A stretch of 64,000 nucleotides of DNA from Alcanivorax borkumensis SK2 (GCF_000009365.1 NC_008260.1:2019501-2083500), one strand, 5' to 3'. Positions 1 to 8,589 are shown, numbered from the stretch's first letter. The notes: generated by a model from the sequence alone, not told the origin. Made by a program: numbers and translations.

Positions 1-481
1 TGGTAATAAAGGTTTTAGCTCCATTTACCACATAATGATCACCGTCACGTACCGCTCGAGTTTGCAGGTTGGCCACGTCAGACCCCCCGTTAGGCTCGGT
101 AATCGCCAGCGCCGAAATCTTGTCTCCGTTGATTACCTCCGGAACGACCCGCTGCTTCATGGCCTCGCTGCCCCATTTCCAAACGGGGGGTAGGCCAATA
201 TCCAGTGAGCCCAAGCTCGCGCAAAGGCCGCCGGACGAGCACCGTACCAGCTCCTCGCAGGCAGCAACTTTCATGAAGATATCTTCACCGGTACCACCAA
301 ATTCTTCCGGTGCATTGATGCCAAGAATGCCTGCAGATGCCGCTTTCTTGTACAGCTCACGGGGAAATTCTCCCGCCTCCTCCCAATCGTCTACTTCCGG
401 GAGAATCTCCCGTTCAACGAATTTGCGCACCGTATCGCGCACCATCTGATGGGTTTCATTGAAATAATTCAGGGCACTCAC
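1..481 (-). CDS. acyl-CoA dehydrogenase (N-terminal part, runs off window start)
   Basis: The reverse strand encodes about 160 residues of an acyl-CoA dehydrogenase, a flavoenzyme that introduces the alpha-beta double bond in fatty acyl-CoA oxidation. Visible family signatures are the N-terminal helical domain (MVRDTVRKFVEREILP), the 'PEEFGGTG' segment, and 'ALAITEPNGGSDVANLQT', the FAD/substrate-contacting loop of the family. The C-terminal catalytic domain lies outside the window, so chain-length preference cannot be read. I place the start at GTG 481 because a strong AAGGAGG ribosome site ends four bases upstream; an ATG twelve codons in is less well placed. It is transcribed in the same direction as recR to its right, with about 150 bases between, so it could be a separate unit. 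Family certain, substrate unknown. Confidence 0.9.
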   Translation of the reverse strand, partial: MSALNYFNETHQMVRDTVRKFVEREILPEVDDWEEAGEFPRELYKKAASAGILGINAPEEFGGTGEDIFMKVAACEELVRCSSGGLCASLGSLDIGLPPVWKWGSEAMKQRVVPEVINGDKISALAITEPNGGSDVANLQTRAVRDGDHYVVNGAKTFIT

Positions 482-632
482 AGGGCCTCCTTGGATTTAT
501 TGATTACAAACAACCTAGCGCTTGCTTGGTTTTACCTTACCAGAAAGCCAGAGGAGGAAACCAGACGAATCCAATCGTTTTGATTTATCGATAAAGTGGA
601 AAAATTAGGCGCTCAAGAAAGGGACCGAAACT

Positions 633-1235
633 TCAAGCATCAAAGGGCCTGCGACCTTTCAGAGCCTGTGCTAAGGTGGCGCCATCCACAAACTCCAACT
701 CGCCCCCCATTGGCACCCCTTGAGCGATACGACTCACACCCACCCCGGCATCTTGAGCCAGGCCCAACACATAGTGCGCAGTGGCTTCGCCTTCCACCGT
801 GGTGCCTGTGGCCAGTATCAATTCACTGATTTGCCCTTCATTAAGACGCTGCTCAAGCACATCTAACCCCAGCTCACGGGGGCCTATGCCATCCAGCGGC
901 GACAACTCGCCCATCAGTACAAAATACTGGCCGCGGTATTCGCCTGATTGCTCAAAGGCCAACACATCTCCCGGGGTTGCCACAATACACACCAACGACG
1001 CATCTCGACGCGGATCTTCACACACCGGGCAAAGCGTCGATTGCGCATAATTGCGGCACCGTTCGCAATGCTGAACCCCATCCATAGCCGCATGGAGGGC
1101 ATCGCCCAGGCGACGTCCAGATTCGCGTCCGCGGTCCAGCAACGCATAAGCCATACGCTGGGCCGAACGAGGCCCAACGCCGGGCAAGCAGGTAAAGGCA
1201 TTGATAAGCTGGTCAACCAGCGGCGCGTGTTTCAC
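633..1235 (-). CDS. recR: recombination mediator RecR
   Basis: RecR acts with RecO/RecF to load RecA on SSB-coated gapped DNA. The 200-residue protein has the full family layout: an N-terminal helix-hairpin-helix ([17 protein letters not shown]), a four-cysteine zinc finger at C57, C60, C69 and C72, a Toprim domain ([15 protein letters not shown], then the [11 protein letters not shown] segment) and the C-terminal '[24 protein letters not shown]' Walker B-like region. The length equals the usual 198-201. The start is GTG at 1235 with only a weak purine-rich site before it. It follows ybaB by 24 bases and dnaX upstream of that, the standard dnaX-ybaB-recR operon of gammaproteobacteria. Confidence 0.97.
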   Translation of the reverse strand: MKHAPLVDQLINAFTCLPGVGPRSAQRMAYALLDRGRESGRRLGDALHAAMDGVQHCERCRNYAQSTLCPVCEDPRRDASLVCIVATPGDVLAFEQSGEYRGQYFVLMGELSPLDGIGPRELGLDVLEQRLNEGQISELILATGTTVEGEATAHYVLGLAQDAGVGVSRIAQGVPMGGELEFVDGATLAQALKGRRPFDA

Positions 1236-1259
1236 AGTTTCGGGGTCTCGTCGCTGAAC

Positions 1260-1577
1260 TTAGGGTTTGAAACCCGGTGGGAACGGAAAACCACCCGCCA
1301 TGTTCTGCATGCTATCTTGCTGCTGCTTCTCGATCCGGCGCACCGCATCGTTCACCGCAGCGGCCAGCAAGTCTTCCAGCAATTCCTTGTCTTCACTCAT
1401 TAGGCTTGGATCAATATCCACCCCTTTCACATCATGGCGGCCATTCATGGTGACTTTCACCAAGCCGGCACCGGACTCACCTACCACCTCAGCATTGGCG
1501 GCTTCGTCTTGCATTTTCTTCATTTTCTCTTGCATGGCCTGGGCCTGCTGCATGAGATTGTTAATATCGAAATCCAT
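1260..1577 (-). CDS. ybaB: nucleoid-associated protein YbaB/EbfC
   Basis: This 105-residue protein belongs to the YbaB/EbfC family of small dimeric DNA-binding proteins that coat the nucleoid. It begins [25 protein letters not shown], the typical amphipathic N-terminal helix, and contains '[24 protein letters not shown]', the conserved beta core. The C-terminal tail is the glycine/proline-rich '[13 protein letters not shown]' found in many members. The ATG at 1577 has a GGGAG site six bases upstream. It sits between dnaX and recR in the expected order and is probably cotranscribed with both. Confidence 0.96.
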   Translation of the reverse strand: MDFDINNLMQQAQAMQEKMKKMQDEAANAEVVGESGAGLVKVTMNGRHDVKGVDIDPSLMSEDKELLEDLLAAAVNDAVRRIEKQQQDSMQNMAGGFPFPPGFKP

Positions 1578-1661
1578 GATTTACTCCCATATAACGCTTC
1601 AAGCAGCATCCAGCACGGACAAACCATGCTTTATCATCTCGCCTGTTGCGTGTCGCGTTCT

Positions 1662-3509
1662 TTATTCCACTCTCTCTTTCGGGGTGACACTCTCATCATC
1701 CAACCGACCGCCAAAGGTGGTGATCAACTGCTGCACCACCGGATCCGAATGCAAAGTGTCTTTAGCTTGGAGCAGCAATTCCTGCCGGCGAGCTTCGGCG
1801 ATGACCTCAGGTGTCGCACCCGGCTGCTGCTCAAATTCCACTTGAACCTGAATACGCCGCTGGAAGTAATTCCCCAGCGCTCCACTCAATTCTTCCAACC
1901 GCTCGCGGTTAACCAAGACCTGATGACCTGGGCTGATGCGCAGCGTCCAGACGCTTTCCTCGCGGCTGATCAGCACCGCATTGCGAGCGATATTGCGCAC
2001 CGTGCCATCTACGTCCAGCCGCAACAACAACGCGGCCCACCAGGTGGCAACTTCCGCCTCATTGGTGGGCTCCGCGAGCGGCGCCAGAGGTTCTACTTCC
2101 TGCGTTGGCGCTTGATTAGGCTCTGGCTCAGCTTGCGGTTCACTCTGCGACGGCGCGACCGCGACAGCAGACGTTGATGGGCCAGGGCTTTCATCCCAAG
2201 GTGGCGCATCGTCCGCTGATGCTGCCTGCTCGGCAGCGGCCGGTGCAGCCCGTGTCGGCGAAGGCTCTGGTGCTGTAACAGGTGCAGAAGCCGATGCAGG
2301 TGTAGGCAGCGAGACCGGGGCCGGCGCAGCGGCAGGCGTTTTGTTCAACAGGGCACGCAAATCTGGCTTGTCGCCGGGCTCCTCCGACGACGCTACCGCT
2401 TTAGGCTTTTTTACTGAGGGGTTATCCCCTTGCACCAATACACCTTTGGGAGTGAACAACACCATGCGCAGCAATAGCATCTCCAAGGCTGCGCGGCTAT
2501 CTGGGGCATCCTGCAGGTCACGGCGGCCACGTAGAGCCACGTCGTAATAAAGCTGAATCTGTTCTGCAGTAAGCGCTGCAGCGAGCTGCTGTTGCGTCTC
2601 ATCGTAACTGCCTGGCACCGCTTGACACACCGCCAGTTGGTGCAGCTGGCTGATCAGCTCATCCAGCAATGCCAACTCACCAGGACAATGCTCGCTCACC
2701 GATGCTAATGCCTGCAGCACCCCACCCGGTTCCTGTTCGGCCAGCGCCACCAGCAGGGTAAGCACATGATTACGGTCCACGGTGCCCAGCATGGCGTTCA
2801 CCGCCTCACTACTAAGCTGCTCACCGCCAAACGCAATAGCCTGATCCGTGAGACTCAACGCATCACGCATAGAGCCTTCAGCCGCCTTGCCCAACGAGAG
2901 CAGTGCAGGCTCATCGTAGCGAATCATTTCCTTGTCGAGCAGCGTTTTCAAATGCCCAGCAATCTGCTCTGCAGGCAAAGCCTTAAGACTAAATTGCAGG
3001 CAGCGGGACAACACCGTCACCGGCAGTTTCTGCGGATCTGTAGTGGCCAGCAGAAACTTCACATGGGGCGGGGGCTCTTCCAAAGTTTTCAGCAACGCAT
3101 TGAAAGAATGGGCGGAAAGCATGTGCACCTCATCAATCAGGTACACTTTGTAGCGCCCTCGGGTCGGCGCGTATTGCACGTTATCCAGCAGTTCGCGGGT
3201 ATCCTCCACCTTAGTGCGGCTGGCCGCATCCACTTCGATCAAGTCAACGAAACGGCCGTCGGTGATTTCCTGACAGGTAGGGCATACACCGCACGGCCGG
3301 GCACTAACACCCTGCTCACAGTTCAGGCATCGGGAAAGGATACGGGCAATAGTGGTTTTGCCCACCCCGCGGGTTCCGGTAAATAGATAGGCATGGTGGA
3401 GACGATCTTGGTCCAAGGCATGCATCAGGGCCCGTGAAACGTGCTCCTGCCCCACCAGTTCATCAAAGGTGCGGGGGCGGTATTTACGGGCAAGAACCTG
3501 GTAACTCAT
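1662..3509 (-). CDS. dnaX: DNA polymerase III subunits tau and gamma
   Basis: DnaX is the ATPase of the clamp loader. The 615-residue tau form shows the Walker A motif GTRGVGKTT (45-53), a zinc module with C61, C64, C73, C76 and C79, the DEVHMLS Walker B region and the 'LLATTDPQKLPVTVLSRC' sensor 1/SRC segment. Domains I-III end near residue 365. A Pro/Ala/Glu-rich linker (roughly 370-470) and a tau C-terminal domain that would bind the polymerase alpha subunit follow. A heptamer A-AAA-AAG lies in frame at codons 367-368 and a -1 slip would end translation two codons later, giving a gamma form of about 369 residues (separate entry). ATG 3509 is preceded by GGAG. Upstream gene of the ybaB-recR operon. 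Confidence 0.97.
   Translation of the reverse strand: MSYQVLARKYRPRTFDELVGQEHVSRALMHALDQDRLHHAYLFTGTRGVGKTTIARILSRCLNCEQGVSARPCGVCPTCQEITDGRFVDLIEVDAASRTKVEDTRELLDNVQYAPTRGRYKVYLIDEVHMLSAHSFNALLKTLEEPPPHVKFLLATTDPQKLPVTVLSRCLQFSLKALPAEQIAGHLKTLLDKEMIRYDEPALLSLGKAAEGSMRDALSLTDQAIAFGGEQLSSEAVNAMLGTVDRNHVLTLLVALAEQEPGGVLQALASVSEHCPGELALLDELISQLHQLAVCQAVPGSYDETQQQLAAALTAEQIQLYYDVALRGRRDLQDAPDSRAALEMLLLRMVLFTPKGVLVQGDNPSVKKPKAVASSEEPGDKPDLRALLNKTPAAAPAPVSLPTPASASAPVTAPEPSPTRAAPAAAEQAASADDAPPWDESPGPSTSAVAVAPSQSEPQAEPEPNQAPTQEVEPLAPLAEPTNEAEVATWWAALLLRLDVDGTVRNIARNAVLISREESVWTLRISPGHQVLVNRERLEELSGALGNYFQRRIQVQVEFEQQPGATPEVIAEARRQELLLQAKDTLHSDPVVQQLITTFGGRLDDESVTPKERVE
2371..2425 (-). promoter_or_regulatory. 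dnaX: predicted -1 programmed frameshift signal in dnaX
   Basis: On the coding strand, the heptamer AAAAAAG occupies 2412 to 2406 and reads GTA-AAA-AAG in frame 0, the same A-AAA-AAG arrangement as in Escherichia coli dnaX. After a -1 slip the next codons are GCC and TAA (stop at 2403-2401), so gamma would end one residue after the slip, again as in E. coli. An AAGGGG purine run lies 13 bases upstream. A 7-bp stem (GUCGUCG with CGGCGAC, one G-U pair, 8-base loop) starts 14 bases downstream, farther than in E. coli. The heptamer and stop are seen directly; efficiency is inferred. Confidence 0.72.
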
Positions 3510-3649
3510 AGCACTCCAGCGGCTTTCTCGACCACGAAGAAAAAAGGATTGGAATCAAAAAGCTTATGCTAACGAAGTTCCCGAAAGGAGGACAGTACAA
3601 GAAGCGTGTTACGTAAAAGCGCGATGGGAGGGAGTACAGGAATTAGAGC

Positions 3650-3759
<110 letters not shown>

Positions 3760-3975
3760 ATAACGCGTTTGCAGCCTAGTAACCAAGTAGCCGCGAAACG
3801 AGCGCGCATTGTGGCGAAAGCCCACCGCTATTGCAAGAGCACGACCGGGGTTGGGCGTTCATCAGGCTAAAGCTTGAGCAGGCTGGCCCCAGTCGAGCCG
3901 CAAGGCTACACTTGAAAAAGCAAAGTAGGGTCCATCAGACTCTATATCTAACCCCAGCGCGAACAGGGAGGCTTC

Positions 3976-4992
3976 ATGGACAGCAATCCGACCATTCGCA
4001 TTGCCATCAACGGTTTCGGCCGTATAGGACGCTGCCTAGTTAGGGCCCTCAGCGAACATCCAGCCCGGGAGCGTTTTGAACTTGTCGCCATCAACGATCT
4101 TGCCGATTTCAATGTACTCGCGCACCTGCTTGCCTTCGATACCACCCATGGTCGCTGGCCTCATCCTGTGCATTATGACGGCCAAACCATGGAAATTAAT
4201 GGTCTCAGCGTGCCCTGCTACGCCATTGCCGATTTGGAAAAATTACCATGGCGTGAACTGGCTCCAGACTTAGTGTTCGAATGCAGCGGCCGCTACAAGC
4301 AACGAGCACAACTTCAACAGCACCTTGATGCTGGCGCTCGCCGGGTACTTGCAAGCTACCCGGTGGGCGACGCCGACGCCATGGTGGTTTATGGCGTCAA
4401 CCACAAGATTCTTGATGACAATCAACGCATCGTTTCCAACGCCTCATGCACCACCAACTGTTTGGCTCCGCTGGTAGATGTACTGGACCGCAACTTCACG
4501 GTGAAACAGGGGCTAATGACCACGATCCACAGCTACACGAACGACCAGAACCTGGTAGACAAGGCCCACGGAGATTTATTGCGCGCCCGCGCCGCGGCAG
4601 TCAATATGATTCCAACCCGCACCGGCGCAGCTCAAGCCGTAGGAAAAGTGCTGCCTCACCTGGCCGGGCGACTGGACGGAATGGCGGTGCGAGTTCCCAC
4701 CCTCAACGTATCATTGGTGGACCTGACATTGCTGCTGGAACAGCCCGCTACGGTGGAGGCGATTCATGACAGCCTGAACAATGCGGCCCACGGTGACTTG
4801 CAGGGGGTATTGGCCATGAACCATCTGGCCCTGGTTTCCAGTGACTTTAACCACCAACCCTACTCTTGCGTGGTCGACACCAACCACACACGGATATTGG
4901 AGCAACAATTAAAAGTGCTGGCCTGGTACGACAACGAGTGGGGCTTCAGCCACCGTATGCTGGATGTTGCGGCGTATTGGATGGAACGCTAG
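3976..4992 (+). CDS. gap: type I glyceraldehyde-3-phosphate dehydrogenase
   Basis: This 338-residue protein is a phosphorylating GAPDH, converting glyceraldehyde 3-phosphate to 1,3-bisphosphoglycerate in the cytosol. It has the Rossmann start RIAINGFGRIGR, the NAD-binding 'AINDLAD', the catalytic SNASCTTNC with Cys158, the catalytic His185 in TTIHSYTNDQ, and the family end 'WYDNEWGFSHRMLD'. The TRTGAAQAVGKVLP loop is GAPDH-like. However, 'HLLAFDTTHGRW', 'LPWREL' and 'SSDFNHQPYS' resemble erythrose-4-phosphate dehydrogenase (Epd), so an Epd role is the main alternative. ATG 3976 has AGGGAGG five bases upstream. It is transcribed away from ffs and converges with hsp20 at a shared terminator. 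Confidence 0.88.
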   Translation: MDSNPTIRIAINGFGRIGRCLVRALSEHPARERFELVAINDLADFNVLAHLLAFDTTHGRWPHPVHYDGQTMEINGLSVPCYAIADLEKLPWRELAPDLVFECSGRYKQRAQLQQHLDAGARRVLASYPVGDADAMVVYGVNHKILDDNQRIVSNASCTTNCLAPLVDVLDRNFTVKQGLMTTIHSYTNDQNLVDKAHGDLLRARAAAVNMIPTRTGAAQAVGKVLPHLAGRLDGMAVRVPTLNVSLVDLTLLLEQPATVEAIHDSLNNAAHGDLQGVLAMNHLALVSSDFNHQPYSCVVDTNHTRILEQQLKVLAWYDNEWGFSHRMLDVAAYWMER

Positions 4993-5132
4993 GCACAGAC
5001 AGAGCCAGCCCCGCATCGCCAAAAAGCAGCAGGCATGATGCGGGGACAGGTGACGGTTTATGGACGAGAGGCCGCGCAAGCCACCCAGCCATTACGCACC
5101 TAAACCATCATATGGTTACCCACATTCAATAA

Positions 5133-5160
5133 AGAAGGGGCTCCTTAGAGCCCCTTTGCC
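5133..5160. terminator. bidirectional terminator between gap and hsp20
   Basis: A perfect 9-bp stem, AAGGGGCTC (5135-5143) with GAGCCCCTT (5148-5156), closes a CTTA loop. It lies between the convergent gap (+) and hsp20 (-) genes. T-rich sequence follows on the minus strand (CTTTATT) and a short T run on the plus strand, so it can serve both. Confidence 0.8.
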
Positions 5161-5192
5161 GTGTCACAAATTTGCGTCGACAATATGGCTGA

Positions 5193-5642
5193 TTAATTAC
5201 TTTTCGCAGGTGGCGACGCGCCCTCAACCGGGATCACACGGGGCTTTTTCTCTTCTGGCACCACGCGGGTCAAGGTCACGGTCAGCAAGCCATCTTCTAA
5301 CCCAGCCGCTTCCACTTCCACGTGGTCAGCCAGCTTGAACGTCCGCTCAAAAGCCCGGCGGGCAATACCACGATGCAGCCAAGTACGTTCGCTATCGTCT
5401 TCCGTTTTCAAGTTACCGCGAATGCGAAGTTCATTTTCTTGCACGGTGATATCCAGGTCATTGCGCGCAAAGCCTGCCATCGCCATAACAATACGGTAGC
5501 GGCCATCGCTTTCACGGATAATATCGTACGGCGGGTAACCATTGGACTGGTCCGCACGCAACGCCGCGTCCAGCAATTCATCGAAACGATCAAAGCCAAC
5601 AGAATGGCGAAACAATGGGGCAAGGGAAAATCCGGTATTCAT
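5193..5642 (-). CDS. small heat shock protein, Hsp20/IbpA type
   Basis: The 149-residue protein is an alpha-crystallin chaperone that holds unfolding proteins in the cytosol. The IbpA-like start NTGFSLAPLFRHSVGFDRFDELLDAAL is followed by 'YPPYDIIRESDGRYRIVMAMAGFARNDLDITVQENELRIRG', then 'WLHRGIARRAFERTFKLADHVEVEAAGLEDGLLTVTLTRVVPEE', which holds the alpha-crystallin core (A-x-x-x-GLL) and the IxV-type tail 'PRVIPV'. I choose ATG 5642 over the overlapping GTG three bases upstream, because GAGGA lies five bases before the ATG and only two before the GTG. A perfect sigma-32 promoter is found about 150 bases upstream, leaving a long 5' leader. Confidence 0.95.
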   Translation of the reverse strand: MNTGFSLAPLFRHSVGFDRFDELLDAALRADQSNGYPPYDIIRESDGRYRIVMAMAGFARNDLDITVQENELRIRGNLKTEDDSERTWLHRGIARRAFERTFKLADHVEVEAAGLEDGLLTVTLTRVVPEEKKPRVIPVEGASPPAKSN

Positions 5643-5788
5643 CACACTATCCTCATTCCAATCTCACCAGCAGACCCCGCAGGCATCCGCTGGAAAACGG
5701 TTTAAAAATGGTTGATGTGACAAGGAGTCAAAAGCAGTCACTAAGACTGTCTGCATTACTCCAACCGGCCAGTTGTCACTGAATGAGA

Positions 5789-5816
5789 AAATGGGGCTCA
5801 GGGAGCCGCTTTCAAG
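5789..5816 (-). promoter_or_regulatory. sigma-32 (RpoH) heat shock promoter of hsp20
   Basis: On the reverse strand, CTTGAAA (5816-5810) is followed after 13 bases by CCCCATTT (5796-5789). This matches the sigma-32 consensus CTTGAAA-N13/14-CCCCATnT at every defined position. The transcript would begin near 5780 and leave a leader of about 135 nt before the hsp20 ATG. Confidence 0.9.
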
Positions 5817-5939
5817 GGGTTGGATGTTTTTTTGGCAAGCAACGCTGAGAAACCAAAACAGTGTCTCTGGCATTGTTATAATAGTGAATCAGGCCCGATG
5901 GCCAAAATGGGTGTCGAGGCGGCAAAAAACATCACGCTA

Positions 5940-6605
5940 TCAACGTGCTGGGTCGAGCCTGTCGGCCGTGGTGTTATTGCAACGGAACCACCCAGCGATA
6001 CTGTAACGTTCTCGAGTAGCTGCCAGGACTTCGTGGGGAATGTTCTCACTTAGGAACGCCACCAGCGTCCCTGCCCGAGGCTCCACTTCCGTGACTACGC
6101 GGTTAGCATTCGCTTTGGGCCAGATACGCAAACGCCCCCCCCACTGACTTTGCCAACCTTCATTGAGATACAGCACCACCGACAAAAGCCGGCCGTTATT
6201 GCCATTAAAGGCATCTACATGTCGCTGATAAAAATCCCCCGGCCCATAGATGGAAAAATGAGACTCCAACTCAAATAACCCCATAAACAACTCACGATTC
6301 ACAGCCAAACGCAGACTTTCCAGCCCTTCAAACAATTGACACTGAGCCAGCGAATCACCTTTTAACCAGCAGGTACGGTCGCTGCGTACCCGGGTGTCCT
6401 TCTGATGTTCTTGGCGACGACCAATGCCGGCAAGACGAAATTCACCATGCTGATCTTTGTAGCGCGCTTCTTCACGAAGAGCCCGCACCAAAGCAGCAGA
6501 AAAATAATTTGGCGCCACCGCATAGCCACGCCTAACCAAACCATCAATCAGGCCGTCTAAAAGGCTACCGCCCACACCACCCAACAAATCCGCATTATCG
6601 TGCAC
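5940..6605 (-). CDS. 2-oxoglutarate/Fe(II)-dependent oxygenase (prolyl 4-hydroxylase-like)
   Basis: The C-terminal half carries the iron-binding facial triad of the 2OG-Fe(II) dioxygenases: H-x-D in 'DFYQRHVDAF', the distal His in 'SENIPHEVL', and the 2-oxoglutarate-binding Arg in 'RERYSIAGWFR'. 'LSVVLYLNEGWQSQWGGRLRIWP' is the conserved jelly-roll segment of the P4Hc/PKHD subgroup. The reading frame extends to a TTG at 6653, but I prefer the GTG at 6605 (221 residues), with AAGAGG nine bases upstream and homology-like sequence starting soon after. It follows the YbjN-like gene closely on the same strand. The substrate is unknown; members hydroxylate proteins or small molecules. Confidence 0.85.
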   Translation of the reverse strand: MHDNADLLGGVGGSLLDGLIDGLVRRGYAVAPNYFSAALVRALREEARYKDQHGEFRLAGIGRRQEHQKDTRVRSDRTCWLKGDSLAQCQLFEGLESLRLAVNRELFMGLFELESHFSIYGPGDFYQRHVDAFNGNNGRLLSVVLYLNEGWQSQWGGRLRIWPKANANRVVTEVEPRAGTLVAFLSENIPHEVLAATRERYSIAGWFRCNNTTADRLDPAR

Positions 6606-6655
6606 CGTCCGTGCCCTCTTAGCGTATGCGCAAACGCCGGGACCCGGCGGCAATG

Positions 6656-7123
6656 TTAATGCAGCGCGCCACTGGCGCCGGATTCAAAGTCATCCGGCCA
6701 CAGCAACCAATCAGATTCCTGGCTTTCATCAAGCAGTTGCAACGTAGCATCCACCGTCGCTTGGACAAAATAAATAAACTGCTCAAAGGTCACCCCTTTG
6801 CGGCCCAACAACAAATCGCAGACCACAAGGCGTGGCAGGGAATCATCATTCACATCCAAAAACACCTTCACCGAGGGGTAAGCCATGTTCAGCCGGCCCA
6901 GCTCCGCCTGCACCGCAAATAAAGCCGCAGGGCGCACTTCCAATTCACTGGTCAACAGAATCCCGTCTTCTTCTACGAACAGGCGCGCGTCCACCACCCC
7001 TTCCCGTTCCTGTAGTTCGGACAAGTGCAGGGCATGACAGTGCTCACAGATATAGTGCTGAATATTGGCCTGCTGCAACCAGCGTTTAACTTGGTCAGCA
7101 TCCGCGTTCACGACGCCTAACAT
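6656..7123 (-). CDS. YbjN-domain protein
   Basis: The 155-residue product resembles the YbjN family, which has a type III secretion chaperone-like fold and poorly known roles. Recognisable parts are 'LLTSELEVRPAALFAVQAELGRLNMAYPSVKVFLDVNDDSLPRLVVCDLLLGRKGVTFEQFIYFVQATVDATLQLLDE', the usual arrangement of a beta sheet followed by the F-x-x-F helix. The C-terminus is acidic and Trp-rich (SDWLLWPDDFE). The frame is open to 7207 but ATG 7123 is preceded by GAGGAG at six bases, so I start there. It ends a few bases before the 2OG oxygenase frame and the two are probably cotranscribed. Function not assigned. Confidence 0.75.
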   Translation of the reverse strand: MLGVVNADADQVKRWLQQANIQHYICEHCHALHLSELQEREGVVDARLFVEEDGILLTSELEVRPAALFAVQAELGRLNMAYPSVKVFLDVNDDSLPRLVVCDLLLGRKGVTFEQFIYFVQATVDATLQLLDESQESDWLLWPDDFESGASGALH

Positions 7124-7207
7124 GACATTCTCCTCAGGCTTACTGATTTGCAAGCCTCTTGACGGTCGCGAATCATCTGCCATTCGCCAAGAAAAATAAA
7201 CAGCCAT

Positions 7208-7806
7208 CGAAACACCACTTCAAGTCATTCACCCCTGCACTTTAGCGGATATGACGACTGTCCTTGGCTCATTGACTGAAAAAAACAACGCCACCGTTAG
7301 CCTTATACTCCAGTGACAACCTGCACCAGCGACCAAAGCCGTTATTCAGCGAGTATGTAAAGGCCGCAAACGCCCGAGGAGTCCAAGCAGATTGAGGTCC
7401 TCATAATTTCTACGGATAAAAACCTAATAAAGCCTCGATTAAAATAACCTAAAAAGATGGCACCCTTCGACAATATTACCAGTAAAACATCTTACCTAGT
7501 ATCGACCGTAACGCCCCGAGATAGATCTAACGCAACATTAGGCTGCTGACGAATATGCATCCGCCAAGCTCTCGCTTGCATAACGTTACATTAAGGCGGA
7601 TATAGAAATACAACATCGTTTTCCTTTATCCGCCATACGACCTACAAGATGCATCTATTTTTATAACAAATACTTACATTTGCTGAAGCCTGTAGAGTAA
7701 CCTCATCAAGTTTTTACAAAACTCCTTATTCAACAGATTGCGCAGCAACTACACAGCTCTCTACTATCAAACGGGTAAGACATCATAAAAAAACGAGGAG
7801 TGAGCC
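7208..7806. other. 600-base AT-rich intergenic region upstream of padR
   Basis: No coding frame with family signatures is seen. The stretch is clearly more AT-rich than the genes on its left. An 8-bp inverted repeat, GGCGGATA (7595-7602) and TATCCGCC (7627-7634), lies about 170 bases before padR, and a further ATCCGCC copy lies near 7559. These could be operator half-sites for PadR or another regulator. No promoter could be fixed with confidence. Confidence 0.45.
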
Positions 7807-8367
7807 GTGTCTTTGCGCCATGCCATACTTGTCCTATTACAAGATCAGGAAGCCAGCGGTTATGACCTCGCTCGCGAATTTGCCAACAGTATCGGGCTAG
7901 TATGGAACGCCACCCACCAGCAGATCTATCTTGAGCTGGGTAAGCTCAACGATCAAAGCATGGTGAAATATCGCCATATTCCCCAAGATGGCAAACCAGA
8001 CAAAAAACTATACCGGATCACGGATGAAGGGCGTGACGAGTTGACTCGTTGGCTTCGTAAACCCGCAGCTCCACCTCGAGTTCGTGACGCTTTTATGGTG
8101 AAGATTGCTGGCGGAAGCATGTCCGACAGCGCCACCATCATTCGAGAGCTAGACGACCAGACGGATCTACGGCGTGAGCGACTGAACACCTTTGAAGCCT
8201 TGGCCGCTAAACTGAATGACACCCATCAGGACCGTGACCTGTTCACTTACCTAACCCTGCGCCGTGGCATTCTGGACCAACAAACTTGGCTACGCTGGGC
8301 CGACGAAGTCCGTAGCGCCCTGGAAAAGCGCGAAGAGCAGGCTTCCTCCGTACCCACATCGGTGTAA
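7807..8367 (+). CDS. PadR-family transcriptional regulator
   Basis: The 186-residue protein is a PadR regulator: a winged helix at the N-terminus (MSLRHAILVLLQDQEASGYDLAREFANSIGLVWNATHQQIYLELGKL, then 'DKKLYRITDEGRDELTRWL', the wing) and a C-terminal helical dimerisation domain of the Vir_act_alpha_C type (RVRDAFMVKIAGG...LTLRRGILDQQTWLRWADEV). The GTG start at 7807 has GAGGAG six bases upstream. Its stop overlaps the start of a DUF1853 gene remnant, so it was probably the first gene of a padR-DUF1853-DUF2804 unit before the island entered. Ligand and targets are unknown. It may bind the inverted repeat upstream of itself. Confidence 0.9.
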   Translation: MSLRHAILVLLQDQEASGYDLAREFANSIGLVWNATHQQIYLELGKLNDQSMVKYRHIPQDGKPDKKLYRITDEGRDELTRWLRKPAAPPRVRDAFMVKIAGGSMSDSATIIRELDDQTDLRRERLNTFEALAAKLNDTHQDRDLFTYLTLRRGILDQQTWLRWADEVRSALEKREEQASSVPTSV

Positions 8368-8555
8368 TGCCCCATAGTGCAACAGAGACGCTCGCCCGCC
8401 AACTGGGCTGGCTAGTACACGCTCCCGCTCTGTTGCGCTGCTCTCCATTTCTGGATGCCAGTATTCTACTGCAGCATGAATTGCAGGCGGACCCGGCATT
8501 ACTACGCGCCGAGCGGCCGAACGATTACACGTTCACGCCGCGCCACGGCGTCTAG
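8367..8555 (+). pseudogene. 5' remnant of a DUF1853 gene
   Basis: The 62-codon frame starts in an ATG overlapping the padR stop (TAATG) and reads '...ETLARQLGWLVHAPALLRCSPFLDA', which resembles the opening of DUF1853 proteins ('RDLAWLLxSPPLL'). It stops at 8553-8555, far short of the roughly 280-330 residues usual for the family. A matching C-terminal part is found 10 kb away at about 18535-18930 on the same strand. I infer that one gene was split, with loss of its middle, when the island between them arrived. The family assignment rests on remembered consensus. Confidence 0.6.
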
Positions 8556-8580
8556 GATTACTCTTTGAGCATTGTAATCC
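8555..8580. repeat. 7-bp inverted repeat at the left island edge
   Basis: GGATTAC (8555-8561) and GTAATCC (8574-8580) form a perfect dyad with a 12-base loop. It starts at the stop codon of the DUF1853 remnant. A C7-T7 run follows, so a weak terminator or the scar of an element end are both possible. Confidence 0.4.
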
Positions 8581-8589
8581 GCCCCCCCT

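Noticed and set aside
3976..4992. Assigning the GAPDH-like gene as erythrose-4-phosphate dehydrogenase (epd)
   Set aside because: Some segments look Epd-like, but SYTNDQ and TRTGAAQAVGKVLP follow GAPDH; kept as gap with Epd noted as the alternative.
7807..8367. PadR as the dedicated regulator of the NRPS operon
   Set aside because: padR belongs to the older padR-DUF1853-DUF2804 arrangement and predates the island; no shared operator was seen at the NRPS promoter region.
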